DNA of 64,000 bases from JAYVYM01 sp046593925. Its GTDB lineage: Bacteria; Actinomycetota; Actinomycetes; Mycobacteriales; SCTD01. Location: contig JBKJQN010000097.1 in assembly GCA_046593925.1 (NCBI GenBank), positions 62,001-126,000 of the forward strand, in the 5' to 3' direction. The stretch's first letter is position 1. Each line of letters begins with the position of its first letter. Both the position numbers and the translations under genes were made by a program. Positions 16,424 through 24,658 of this stretch are shown here, piece by piece. The notes beneath the pieces were generated by a model, which saw nothing but the letters and a program-made list of their open reading frames with translations, made no database searches and was not told the DNA's origin.

Positions 16424-16732
16424 TCAGCCGCTCGGGAGCTCCAAGTCGGGCTTCTCGAGCTTCTCGACGTTGACGTCCTTGAAGGTGAGCACCCGTACCG
16501 ACTTGACGAAACGCGCCGGCCGGTACATGTCCCAGACCCAGGCGTCGCCCAGCGTCAGCTCGAACCACACCTCGCCGTCCGCGGTCCGGGGCTGCACGTC
16601 GACGGTGTTGGCCAGGTAGAAGCGGCGCTCGGTCTCGACCACGTAGTCGAACTGACGGACGATGTCGCGGTACTCCCGGTAGAGCTGCAGCTCCATCTCG
16701 GTCTCGTACTTCTCCAGGTCCTCGGCGCTCAC
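16424..16732 (-). CDS. DUF2469 domain-containing protein
   Basis: 102 residues from GTG 16730-16732 (VSAEDLEKYETEMELQLYRE), overlapping the rnhB stop in a GTGA junction. The sequence is that of the conserved actinobacterial DUF2469 family: YRDIVRQFDYVVETERRFYL, GEVWFELTLGDAWVWDMYRP, RFVKSVRVLTFKDVNVEKL. No catalytic role is known. The constant pairing with rnhB is the main functional hint. Confidence 0.93.
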   Translation of the reverse strand: MSAEDLEKYETEMELQLYREYRDIVRQFDYVVETERRFYLANTVDVQPRTADGEVWFELTLGDAWVWDMYRPARFVKSVRVLTFKDVNVEKLEKPDLELPSG

Positions 16733-17430
16733 GCGGTCGCGCCCAACGCCGACGCCTGCTCCGGCAGCTCCATGCAATCAGTCTGCCTGACCGCGGCGCG
16801 GACGTTGACGTAGGAGAAGCGATGCTCGGGGCACGGGCCGTGCTCGCCCATTGCCGCGGTGTGCTCGGAGGTGGAGTACCCCTTGTGCACCTCGAAGCCG
16901 TAGGCCGGGAAGCGGCGGGCCAGCTCACACATCATCCGGTCCCTGGTGACCTTGGCCACGACGGACGCCGCGGCGACGCAGGCGGCGACCCGGTCGCCCT
17001 TCCAGATGGCGAGCGCCGGCGCCGGCATGCCGGGCACGGGAAAGCCATCGGTGAGCACGTACGACGGGCAGGGGTCCAGGCGCACGACGGCCTGGCGCAT
17101 CGCCCGGACGTTCATGACGTGGAGTCCGAAGCGGTCGACCTCGCCCGGCGGCACGACGACAACCGACACGGCAAGCGCCCGCACGGCCACCTCGTCAAAC
17201 GCCCGCTCGCGGGCGCGTTCAGTCAGCAGCTTGGAGTCCGCGAGGCCCGGCACCTCACCACGGCGCCCGTGCGGCAGCACGACGGCGGCGACGACCAGCG
17301 GCCCTGCGCAGGCCCCGCGGCCGGCCTCGTCGGTGCCCGCCACGTGCACGAACCCGCTGCGCTGCAGGACCCGTTCGAAGGCCCACAGCCCGTTCTCCCC
17401 CCGCACCACCGGGCGTGGCGCGCGGATCAC
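16729..17430 (-). CDS. rnhB: Ribonuclease HII
   Basis: 233 residues from GTG 17428-17430 (VIRAPRPVVRGENGLWAFER); the frame is open further upstream, so a longer form is possible. RNase HII removes ribonucleotides from DNA. The active-site acidic residues are visible: Asp34-Glu35 in AGTDEAGRG, Asp65 in LADSKLL and the Asp in YVLTDGF. ACVAAASVVAKVTRDRMM and the GYST-EH motif are typical. It sits between the tandem-Nudix gene and DUF2469, overlapping the latter by 4 nt. Confidence 0.95.
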   Translation of the reverse strand: MIRAPRPVVRGENGLWAFERVLQRSGFVHVAGTDEAGRGACAGPLVVAAVVLPHGRRGEVPGLADSKLLTERARERAFDEVAVRALAVSVVVVPPGEVDRFGLHVMNVRAMRQAVVRLDPCPSYVLTDGFPVPGMPAPALAIWKGDRVAACVAAASVVAKVTRDRMMCELARRFPAYGFEVHKGYSTSEHTAAMGEHGPCPEHRFSYVNVRAAVRQTDCMELPEQASALGATA

Positions 17431-17449
17431 CGAGGGCCTCGTGTCGGGG

Positions 17450-18418
17450 TCATGCGCCCAGTGCCCGGTCCAGGACGTCGGCGAGCTCGCTGGGATACAA
17501 CCGCTCCGTGGTGGTCCGCAGCTCGGCGCGGGGCCACCAGCGGTGCCCGGTGACACTGGCGACCTCCAGCGCGGTCCAGCCCGAGGTGTCGACGTCGTGC
17601 CGCTCGATCCGAGCCAGGTAGTAGACCTCGGCCTGCCGGTACTGCTTGCCAGCGAAGCGGAAGTGGGCGACCCGCTGATGGATCACCGATCCGAGCGCGT
17701 CGGCGGCCAGCACCAGCCCGGTCTCCTCCGTCAGTTCGCGGCGGGCGGCCTGCACGGGTTCCTCGCCGTCGTCGAGGCCGCCGCCGGGGGTGAACCACCA
17801 GCGGCCCTGCGAGGGGTCGGCCGGGTCGCGGCCCTGCAGCAGGAGCACGCGGTCGTCGGCGTCGACGAGCAGCACCCGCGCCGCGCGCCGGTCCACGGGG
17901 CCCCCGGGCACCGTCCCGGAGCCGCCCGGGCCGGTGTCCGGTACGTCCCAGTCGTCGTCGGGCTCGTCGACGCGACGACCGGCCAGCAGCTGCGGCAGCA
18001 GCTGCGGCAGCGAGCGTGGGAAGAACCGGCCCTGGTGCACCGCGACCTCCTGCGGCGACCACCACCGGGCGCCGAGGATCGTGTCCTGCTCGGGCGCGGT
18101 CAGCTCGACAGGCCGGGTCTGCGGCGGCTCCGTCAGGCGGGCGACCCGTGCCTCGTGGCGCGCCACGTGCCGCGCCCCTCGCCAGGTGAACGTCGCCACC
18201 TGCGTCCATACCAGTGGGCCGACGGTCTCTGGTGGCACGACGACGCCGGCCTCCTCGAGCACCTCGCGGACGGCGGCTTGCGCGGCATCCTCACCGGGCT
18301 CGACGCCGCCACCCGGCAGCTCCTGCCAGCGGGTTTGGAGCGCCCCGGGATCCTGGCAGTCCAGCAGCAGGACCCGGCCGTCAGGATCGACGACCAGCAG
18401 CTTGGACGACGTCCTCAC
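17450..18418 (-). CDS. Tandem Nudix hydrolase
   Basis: A 322-residue protein with two complete Nudix domains. Box 1 spans residues 37-59 (GGVEPGED...REVLEEAGV) and box 2 spans 213-235 (GGLDDGEE...RELTEETGL); both keep the GX5EX7REUXEEXGU residues. An acidic linker (about 150-178) separates them. Substrates of Nudix enzymes (NTPs, ADP-ribose, NADH and others) cannot be told from the box alone. The GTG start overlaps the lepB stop (GTGA) and rnhB follows 19 nt downstream, so the enzyme is co-expressed with signal peptidase and RNase HII. Confidence 0.93.
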   Translation of the reverse strand: MRTSSKLLVVDPDGRVLLLDCQDPGALQTRWQELPGGGVEPGEDAAQAAVREVLEEAGVVVPPETVGPLVWTQVATFTWRGARHVARHEARVARLTEPPQTRPVELTAPEQDTILGARWWSPQEVAVHQGRFFPRSLPQLLPQLLAGRRVDEPDDDWDVPDTGPGGSGTVPGGPVDRRAARVLLVDADDRVLLLQGRDPADPSQGRWWFTPGGGLDDGEEPVQAARRELTEETGLVLAADALGSVIHQRVAHFRFAGKQYRQAEVYYLARIERHDVDTSGWTALEVASVTGHRWWPRAELRTTTERLYPSELADVLDRALGA

Positions 18419-19632
18419 CGACGACGGCGCCGGCGACGCCGCAGCAGCCCGACCGGAAGTGCCCCCACCGCCCCGATGGCGTACGGGACGGCGGTGGCGG
18501 TGCCCGCCGGCAGGCTGAGCGACCGGCTGTCGAACACGCCCGGCACCTTCAGCACGGTGGCGCGCCCCACCGGCCAGACGACGACGAACGCCCGCCCGAT
18601 CACCTCACCGGTCGGCACGGTGCCCATCTGGCCGTCGTCCAGGTGCAGCCGGGAGTCGCTGGAACAGCACCGGTGGTCGCCCATCACGAACAGCCGGCCC
18701 GGCGGGACCAGGACCCCTGGCGCACCCGGCGGGCAGCTCGCCTCGTCCGCACCGGCCTGGCAGAAGGTCATCGGTGACTCGTTCTCGTACGTGTACGGCT
18801 CGTCGAGCTCGACGGGCGCGCCACCGCCGGCCGGCTGGACGGTGACATGGCCGTTCTTACAGCAGGCGACCCGGTCTCCCGGGACCCCGATGACGCGCTT
18901 GATGAAGTCCTTCTCCCCCGGAGCGCTCAGCCCAACGAGGCCCCCGACGCCGCGCAGGACCCGCTGCACGGGGTTGGTGGGCTCGGCGAAGACCTGCTGG
19001 TCCGGGTCGGGCGAGAATGACCCCGCGCCGTTGAAAACGACAATCTCGCCGCGGCGGATGTCGCGGAAGTCGTACACGAGCTTGTTGACCAGTACCCGGT
19101 CGCGGATGGCGAGGGTCTGCTCCATCGACCCGGACGGGATGTAGAACGCCTGCACCAGGAAGGCCTTGATGACCAGTGCCAGCGCAAAGGCCACGACGAC
19201 GAGGAAGGGCAGCTCGCGGAAGAAGCCACCACGCGATGCGGGTGCCTTCGCGGGCTCAGCGGTGTTGGCTGGACCGCTTCCGGGCGGTGTCCCGGCCGCA
19301 CCACCGCCGCCCTCCGGTCGGGTCCCGTCGCCCGGCGCCCCACCACCCGACGCCGCACCACCCGGCGTCCCCTCAGCCGGCGCCCTACCGCCCGACACCG
19401 CACCGCCCGGCGTCCCCTCAGCCGGCGCCCCACCGCCCGACGTTCCGCCCGGCACCAGTCCGCCCTGCGCGGTGCCCGAGGCGGTCGCCAGCTGTGACGA
19501 CCCTGCTCCCGAAGGCGGCGCCTGTCCGGATCCGGCTGCAGGGGGCACTGCCTGCGACGAGCCGGCCTGCCGCGAGCGGCCTGGTGAGCCCGCGCCGCTA
19601 CGCGGTGCGGTGGGGCTCTCGTCGTCGCTCAT
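18415..19632 (-). CDS. lepB: Signal peptidase I with long low-complexity N-terminus
   Basis: 405 residues from ATG 19630-19632 (MSDDESPTAPRSG). Residues 1-135 are a Gly/Ala/Pro-rich cytoplasmic extension with repeated EGTPGGA-SGG units. One membrane segment spans about 140-163. The catalytic Ser169 lies in IPSGSMEQTL and the general-base Lys245 in FIKRVIGVPGD, the Ser/Lys dyad of type I signal peptidases. VMGDHR and DSR form box E. Cysteine pairs (VACCK, HRCCSS) and a C-terminal hydrophobic segment ending in eight arginines are unusual; the latter could be a second membrane anchor. It lies downstream of rplS, a common actinobacterial arrangement. Confidence 0.93.
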   Translation of the reverse strand: MSDDESPTAPRSGAGSPGRSRQAGSSQAVPPAAGSGQAPPSGAGSSQLATASGTAQGGLVPGGTSGGGAPAEGTPGGAVSGGRAPAEGTPGGAASGGGAPGDGTRPEGGGGAAGTPPGSGPANTAEPAKAPASRGGFFRELPFLVVVAFALALVIKAFLVQAFYIPSGSMEQTLAIRDRVLVNKLVYDFRDIRRGEIVVFNGAGSFSPDPDQQVFAEPTNPVQRVLRGVGGLVGLSAPGEKDFIKRVIGVPGDRVACCKNGHVTVQPAGGGAPVELDEPYTYENESPMTFCQAGADEASCPPGAPGVLVPPGRLFVMGDHRCCSSDSRLHLDDGQMGTVPTGEVIGRAFVVVWPVGRATVLKVPGVFDSRSLSLPAGTATAVPYAIGAVGALPVGLLRRRRRRRR

Positions 19633-19777
19633 CACGCAGACCCTAACGGCGGTTGCCGAGCGGTCGTGCCGCAGCGGCGGATCGGTACAGACAGACACGG
19701 CGCGGACCGAAGGGATGCCCCCGGTGAGGGCGCGGCGGACGACGCGGCGTCGGGAGTGCCGGAATTGCCTGGGGCGG

Positions 19778-20155
19778 TTAGGCCTTGGGCGCGGCAATCT
19801 TTGCCGGTACCGCGCCCCGCTTCTCCTTGATCTTCGCCTTCTTGCCCCGCAGCTCGCGCAGGTAGTAGAGCTTGGCGCGCCGGACATCGCCGCGAGTGAC
19901 AACCTTGATGTCCTCGATGACCGGGGTGTGGACCGGGAAGGTCCGCTCGACACCGACGCCAAAGCTGACCTTCCGCACGGTGAAGGTCTCGCGGACCCCG
20001 CCGCCCTGACGACGGATGACCACGCCCTGGAAGCGCTGCACGCGCGAGCGGTTGCCCTCGACGACGCGCACACCGACGTCGAGCGTGTCGCCCGGCCGGA
20101 AGTCGGGGTGGTCGCTGCGCAGCTGCGCCGCGTCGAGCTCGTCCAGGGTGTGCAT
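19778..20155 (-). CDS. rplS: 50S ribosomal protein L19
   Basis: 125 residues from ATG 20153-20155 (MHTLDELDAAQLRSDHPDFRPGD). The conserved L19 blocks FRPGDTLDVGVRVVEG, RVQRFQGVVIRRQGGG, RETFTVRKVSFGVGVERTFPVH and YYLRELRGKKAKIKEKR (parts) are all present, and the length is standard. L19 sits at the 30S-50S interface. It ends the rpsP-khpA-rimM-trmD-rplS series on this strand, about 97 nt downstream of trmD. Confidence 0.97.
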   Translation of the reverse strand: MHTLDELDAAQLRSDHPDFRPGDTLDVGVRVVEGNRSRVQRFQGVVIRRQGGGVRETFTVRKVSFGVGVERTFPVHTPVIEDIKVVTRGDVRRAKLYYLRELRGKKAKIKEKRGAVPAKIAAPKA

Positions 20156-20251
20156 CGTCCGTCGCCTTCTCGTGCAGGGTGTGGCGCGCACAGGCGCCGG
20201 AGATGAGCAAGAGCGGTCGTCGCGGCTCTGGGAGCGCGCCGCAACAGCCCT

Positions 20252-21019
20252 CTATCCTGCCACACCCGGCGTGTGGGCCTGCCGTAGCACCGCTCGGTCC
20301 TGATCGTCGAGCCGGTCCGCCAGCGCACGGAGCAACTCGGGGCGCCGCTGAGCAGTGCGGCGTAAGGCCTCGTCTCGTCGCCACCGCCCGATCGCGGCAT
20401 GGTCCCCCGAAAGCAGTACCGGTGGGACGTCCAGGCCGTCGAAGGACGGCGGACGGGTGTACGTCGGCCCCTCCAGCAGCCCAGCCAGCCCGCCGCTGAA
20501 GCTGTCGTCTGTACTGGAAGCGGTGTTACCGAGCACCCCGGGGATCAGCCGCGCGACAGCTTCGACGATGGCCAGGACGGCGACCTCCCCGCCGGCGAGG
20601 ACGTAGTCGCCGAGTGACACCTCGAGCACCCGCATCCTGCGGAGCGCGTGCCCGACGACCCGTGCGTCCAGTCCCTCGTAGCGGCCACAGGCGAAGACCA
20701 GCCACTGCTCGCCGGCCAGCTGCTCGGCGACGCTCTGGCTGAACGGCAGTCCGCTCGGCGTCGGTACGACCAGCAGCGGCTGTGGGCCGGCCGAGGGGGC
20801 GACGTGCTCGAGCGCATCGCGCCACGGACCCGGGGTCATCACCATGCCGGGGCCGCCACCGTACGGGCTGTCGTCGACCGTGCGGTGAACATCGTTGGTC
20901 CAGCTGCGCAGGTCGTGCACGTGTACGTCGAGCAGACCGCGATCGCGGGCCTTGCCGAGCAGCGACAGCTCCAGCGGAGCCAGATAGTCGGGGAAGACGG
21001 TCACGACGTCGACGCGCAC
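20252..21019 (-). CDS. trmD: tRNA (guanine37-N1)-methyltransferase TrmD
   Basis: 255 residues from GTG 21017-21019 (VRVDVVTVFPDYLAPLELSL), one nucleotide after the rimM stop. TrmD methylates G37 of tRNAs reading CNN/GNN-type codons and prevents frameshifting. SPOUT-fold motifs are clear: DSPYGGGPGMVM, FACGRYEGLDARV, EVSLGDYVLAGGE and LIPGVLGN (deep trefoil knot), with the C-terminal SFDGLDVPPVLLSGDHAAI segment. rpsP-rimM-trmD-rplS is the classic order. Confidence 0.97.
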   Translation of the reverse strand: MRVDVVTVFPDYLAPLELSLLGKARDRGLLDVHVHDLRSWTNDVHRTVDDSPYGGGPGMVMTPGPWRDALEHVAPSAGPQPLLVVPTPSGLPFSQSVAEQLAGEQWLVFACGRYEGLDARVVGHALRRMRVLEVSLGDYVLAGGEVAVLAIVEAVARLIPGVLGNTASSTDDSFSGGLAGLLEGPTYTRPPSFDGLDVPPVLLSGDHAAIGRWRRDEALRRTAQRRPELLRALADRLDDQDRAVLRQAHTPGVAG

Positions 21020-21020
21020 G

Positions 21021-21845
21021 TCAGACCCCGTCGGGCGGGGGCTCCGGGCCCAGCAGCTCGGGCTCGGACAGGTCGAGCAGGCCGGGCGGGGGGTCGAGGA
21101 CGACGCGCCCGCCAGCAACGTCGACGACCGGGACCATGCCCTTCACGAATGGCACGAGCACCTCGGGTGAGCCGACGGCCACGTCGTCGCGACGTACGGC
21201 GAGCACGTCGCCGTGAGGCAGATGCAGGACCTCTGACACGGTGCCAAGCCGACCACCGCCCGGCAGCTGGGCGATCAGCCCGACGAGCTGGAAGTCGTGG
21301 AACTCGTCGGGGTCTTCCGGCGGCGGGAGCGTGGCGGCCTCGATCAGGATGAGGGTGTCGCGTAGAGCTTCGGCGCCGTTGCGGTCGGCCAGGCCGGCGA
21401 ACAGCACGACGAGCCGACCGTTCTGGTTGCGCGCAGAGGCGACGGTCAGCGGACCGCGGCTAGCCGGGTCGGTGAGCAGGACGGCACCGTCGGCGAACCT
21501 CGCCTCAGGGTCGTCGGTGCGGACCTCGACGGTCACCTCGCCCCGGATGCCCTGCGGCTTGCCGACCCGGCCGACGACGAGCAGCCCCGGCCCCTGCGAA
21601 GCCGGCGACAACCCGGGATCCGTTCCGAGCACCGGGTCAGCCGTCAGCCCTACGGGCGCCGAGCCGGGTGCCGCCGCGTCCGCTGCCCCGGGGTCGGCAC
21701 CGGCTGGGCCCGCGCCGGCCGGGTCCGCAGCCGTGGGGCCGGCGTCCTCCGGGTTGACCGCCCGCGAGGCGTTGACAGCCCGCGAGGCATCGGTTCTGCG
21801 ACGCGCCGCACCGGCGACCCGCGAACGGCGGCCGGGTCCGGGCAC
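21021..21845 (-). CDS. rimM: 16S rRNA processing protein RimM with extended N-terminus
   Basis: 274 residues from GTG 21843-21845, three nucleotides after khpA. The RimM fold begins near residue 88 (LLVVGRVGKPQGIRGEVTVE) and continues to the PRC-barrel (DFQLVGLIAQ, VLVPFVKGMVPVVDV). RimM assists 30S head assembly and binds S19. The first ~85 residues are Ala/Gly/Pro/Asp-rich with a repeated ASRAVN motif. They may be disordered or may mean the true start is further in; no stronger internal start was seen, and a GAGGT lies 10 nt before the chosen GTG. Confidence 0.93.
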   Translation of the reverse strand: MPGPGRRSRVAGAARRRTDASRAVNASRAVNPEDAGPTAADPAGAGPAGADPGAADAAAPGSAPVGLTADPVLGTDPGLSPASQGPGLLVVGRVGKPQGIRGEVTVEVRTDDPEARFADGAVLLTDPASRGPLTVASARNQNGRLVVLFAGLADRNGAEALRDTLILIEAATLPPPEDPDEFHDFQLVGLIAQLPGGGRLGTVSEVLHLPHGDVLAVRRDDVAVGSPEVLVPFVKGMVPVVDVAGGRVVLDPPPGLLDLSEPELLGPEPPPDGV

Positions 21846-21848
21846 CGG

Positions 21849-22088
21849 CTAGCGGACCTCGTCGGTGTCGACGACGTCGAGCCGTACGCCGCGACCGCCC
21901 AGGGCGGTCGTGACGGTGCGCAGCGCCTTGGCGGTGCGCCCACTGCGCCCGATCACCTTCCCGAGATCCTCCGGGTTGACGCGCACCTCGATCGTGCGCC
22001 CGCGTCGCCCGGTGACCAGGTCGACGCTCACGTCCTCGGGGTTGTCGACGATTCCGCGCACGAGGTGCTCGACGGCAGACTCGAGCAC
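21849..22088 (-). CDS. khpA: KH-domain RNA-binding protein KhpA
   Basis: A 79-residue single KH-domain protein with the GxxG loop in VIGRSGRTAKALRTV. It matches the small RNA-binding KhpA (YlqC) proteins found after rpsP in many Gram-positive bacteria, which in some species pair with KhpB/EloR and affect cell elongation. The GTG start overlaps the rpsP TAG by one base (TAGTG), and rimM follows after 3 nt, so it is embedded in the ribosome-maturation operon. Confidence 0.95.
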   Translation of the reverse strand: MLESAVEHLVRGIVDNPEDVSVDLVTGRRGRTIEVRVNPEDLGKVIGRSGRTAKALRTVTTALGGRGVRLDVVDTDEVR

Positions 22089-22621
22089 TACTCCGCCGCG
22101 GGGGCGTCGCTGGCCGGGGCGTCGGCAACGGCCGGGGCGTCGGCAACGGCTGGGGCCTCGGCGTGCGGCGCAGCAGCAGGCGCAGTAGCAGCCGGCGCCT
22201 CGGCGGCGACCTCGGCCGGCTGCGGGTCGGTCTTCGTGGGCTTCTTCCTGGGCGTGGTGGCGGCACCTGCCGCGGCGCCCTCGATGCCCTCGCGGGCAGC
22301 GGCCTGGAAGGCCAGCTTCTTGTCGGCCTTCGGCTCGGCGACGAGCATCGGCGCGGGGGCGGCCTCGCCCTTGAACTTCTGCCAGTCGCCGGTGACCTTC
22401 AAGATGCGCTCCACCGGGTCGGTGGCCTGTGCCCCAACACCGAGCCAGTACGCGGCGCGGTCGCCGTCAACCTCGATGAAAGAGGGGTGCTCCTTGGGGT
22501 GGTACTTGCCGATCGTCTCGATGACGCGGCCATCGCGCTTGGTCCGCGCATCGGCAACGACGATGCGGTAGTACGGCGCGCGCATCTTGCCGAGACGCAT
22601 GAGCTTGATCTTGGTTGCCAC
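22088..22621 (-). CDS. rpsP: 30S ribosomal protein S16
   Basis: 177 residues from GTG 22619-22621 (VATKIKLMRLGKMRAPYYRI). The first ~90 residues are canonical S16 (RIVVADARTKRDGRVIETIG, YHPKEHPSFIEVDGDRAAYW, LGVGAQATDPVERILKVTGD). A long Ala/Pro/Glu-rich tail follows, ending with repeats of AVADAP, as in other actinobacterial S16 proteins. It is first in the rpsP-khpA-rimM-trmD-rplS series and lies downstream of ffh. Confidence 0.96.
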   Translation of the reverse strand: MATKIKLMRLGKMRAPYYRIVVADARTKRDGRVIETIGKYHPKEHPSFIEVDGDRAAYWLGVGAQATDPVERILKVTGDWQKFKGEAAPAPMLVAEPKADKKLAFQAAAREGIEGAAAGAATTPRKKPTKTDPQPAEVAAEAPAATAPAAAPHAEAPAVADAPAVADAPASDAPAAE

Positions 22622-22797
22622 GGGGCCTACTGCTCCAGTCGTACGGAAGGGGTGCGCGACCGCACAGCGCGTGGGGACACGCGGCGGCCGGGCCTTGCGG
22701 ACACGCCGGGGGCGGGAGAGGGCCGACCCCGGTGTCGGTTCGCCGACAAGTGTGCCAGACGTCGGCACCACCCCAGACCGCCGCGGCGGCCGTCCGC

Positions 22798-24324
22798 CTA
22801 GCGGGGACGCCGCAGCCCGAGGGGGTCCGGGCCCTGCTCGCCCCGGCGCAGTCCGAGCGGGTCCGGCCCCGCAGGGAGCTGCGGCAGGCGAGGCGGTACC
22901 GGGGGCTGCGGCGCGGACGTCGATCGCGGCCCGCCACCAGCGCGACCGGGACCCTTCTTCGCCTTGCTCTTCTTGCCCCCGCCGCCGGCACGCTTGGCCA
23001 CCCGGCCCATCCCCGGGACCCCCATCCCAGCCATCTGCTTCATCATCTTCTGCGCGTCGTAGAAGCGGTCGACGAGGTTGTTGACCTCGGGCACCGTCAC
23101 CCCCGAGCCCCTGGCGATGCGCAGCCGACGCGAGCCATTGAGGATCTTGGGCGTACGACGTTCCTGCGGCGTCATCGACTGGATTATCGCCGCGATCCGG
23201 TCGATGTCACGGTCGTCGACCTGGGCCAGGGCGTCCTTCATCTGGCCCATGCCGGGCAGCATCCCCAGCAGCCCGGCGATCGGCCCCATCTTGCGGACCT
23301 GGAGCATCTGCTCCAGGAAGTCCTCGAGGTCGAAGTCCTCACCGGACTGCATCTTGCCGGCCATCTTCTCGGCCGACGCCTGGTCGAAGTGCTTCTCGGC
23401 GGTCTCGATCAGCGACAGCACGTCGCCCATCCCGAGGATGCGCGAGGCCATCCGCTCGGGGTGGAAGACGTCGAAGTCGGCGAGCTTCTCGCCGGTGCTG
23501 GCGAACAGGACCGGCTGGCCGGTCAGGTGTCGTACCGACAGGGCCGCACCGCCACGGGCGTCCCCGTCGAGCTTGGTGAGCACGACGCCGGTGAAGCCGA
23601 CGCCCTCCTGGAAGGCCTGCGCGGTGACGACAGCATCCTGGCCGATCATCGCGTCGACGACGAAAAGCACCTCGTCGGGCTGCACGGCGTCGCGGATGTC
23701 GGCTGCCTGCGCCATCAGGTCCGCGTCGATGCCAAGCCGCCCGGCCGTGTCGACGACCACGACGTCGTAGTTCATCCGACGGGCGTGGGCCACCCCCTCG
23801 CGGGCGGCCACGACCGGGTCGCCAACCCCGCTGCCGGCGTACGGCGCGAAGACGTCGACACCTGCCTGCCCCCCCACGACCTGCAGCTGCTGGACGGCGT
23901 TGGGCCGCTGCAGGTCGCAGGCCACCAGCAGCGGGGCGTGGCCCTGCGCCTTCAGATGACGGGCCAGCTTGCCGGCGAGGGTGGTCTTGCCGGCACCCTG
24001 CAGACCCGCGAGCATGATCACGGTAGGGGCCGTCTTGGCGTACCGGATCAGCCGGGTCTCGCCGCCCAGGATGCCGACGAGCTCCTCGTTGACGATCTTG
24101 ACGACCTGTTGGGCGGGGTTCAGCGCCTGGCTGACCTCGGCCCCGCGCGCCCGCTCCTTGACGCTGGCGATGAACATCTTGACGACCGGCAGTGCGACGT
24201 CGGCCTCGAGCAGCGCGATCCGGATCTCGCGCGCGGTGGCGTCGATATCGGCCTCGGACAGTCGGCCCTTGCCCCGCAGTGCGGTGAAGACCTTGTCGAG
24301 CCGATCGGAAAGGGTGTCGAACAC
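22798..24324 (-). CDS. ffh: Signal recognition particle protein Ffh
   Basis: A 508-residue SRP54 homologue. The N domain (1-95) and the G domain carry GLQGAGKTT at 107-115, DTAGR and TKLDG; the methionine-rich M domain (about 300-440) contains MKQMAGMGVPGMGR. It binds 4.5S RNA and signal sequences and partners with FtsY, encoded at 30.6 kb. The C-terminal ~65 residues are a basic Gly/Lys then Pro-rich tail ending with GPDPLGLRR twice (486-494 and 498-506). Start is ATG 24322-24324. Confidence 0.97.
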   Translation of the reverse strand: MFDTLSDRLDKVFTALRGKGRLSEADIDATAREIRIALLEADVALPVVKMFIASVKERARGAEVSQALNPAQQVVKIVNEELVGILGGETRLIRYAKTAPTVIMLAGLQGAGKTTLAGKLARHLKAQGHAPLLVACDLQRPNAVQQLQVVGGQAGVDVFAPYAGSGVGDPVVAAREGVAHARRMNYDVVVVDTAGRLGIDADLMAQAADIRDAVQPDEVLFVVDAMIGQDAVVTAQAFQEGVGFTGVVLTKLDGDARGGAALSVRHLTGQPVLFASTGEKLADFDVFHPERMASRILGMGDVLSLIETAEKHFDQASAEKMAGKMQSGEDFDLEDFLEQMLQVRKMGPIAGLLGMLPGMGQMKDALAQVDDRDIDRIAAIIQSMTPQERRTPKILNGSRRLRIARGSGVTVPEVNNLVDRFYDAQKMMKQMAGMGVPGMGRVAKRAGGGGKKSKAKKGPGRAGGGPRSTSAPQPPVPPRLPQLPAGPDPLGLRRGEQGPDPLGLRRPR

Positions 24325-24658
24325 CGCCCCAGCCTAATGGGCGCCGCCGACCGGGGAAGCCATGCTGCCGACCGGTTCGCTACCGGGCGCGCGCACCTCA
24401 CGATCCAGGATGGCCGAGCATCGGCGACGGTGCTGGCTCCAGCTGCCGTCGAGCGCGCTGCTCTGCGACGAGAGGCCTGCACGGCAACGGAGGTCGGTCA
24501 CCTGCGCGAAAGGACACTTGCACTCCAGGACATCATCCTGGCCCTGCACGCTCAGCCGTGGCGATGATGTTGCCAGGTGCAAGGCGTTTGTGCCGGCGCC
24601 GCGAGTCGCCGCTCGACAGGACCGGCGAGGCAGCCGTCCCGGCTGCAGGATCACGGGC
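24325..24658. other. 334-nt gap without a recognised gene
   Basis: This stretch should hold the ffh promoter on the minus strand. I see no tRNA or SRP-RNA-like fold, no convincing small ORF with a ribosome-binding site, and no strong promoter match. An exact GCCGACCGG word occurs twice (24346-24375). Confidence 0.4.

Noticed and set aside
22615..24567. 650-residue open frame opposite ffh
   Set aside because: Shadow of ffh; no domain or ribosome-binding site.
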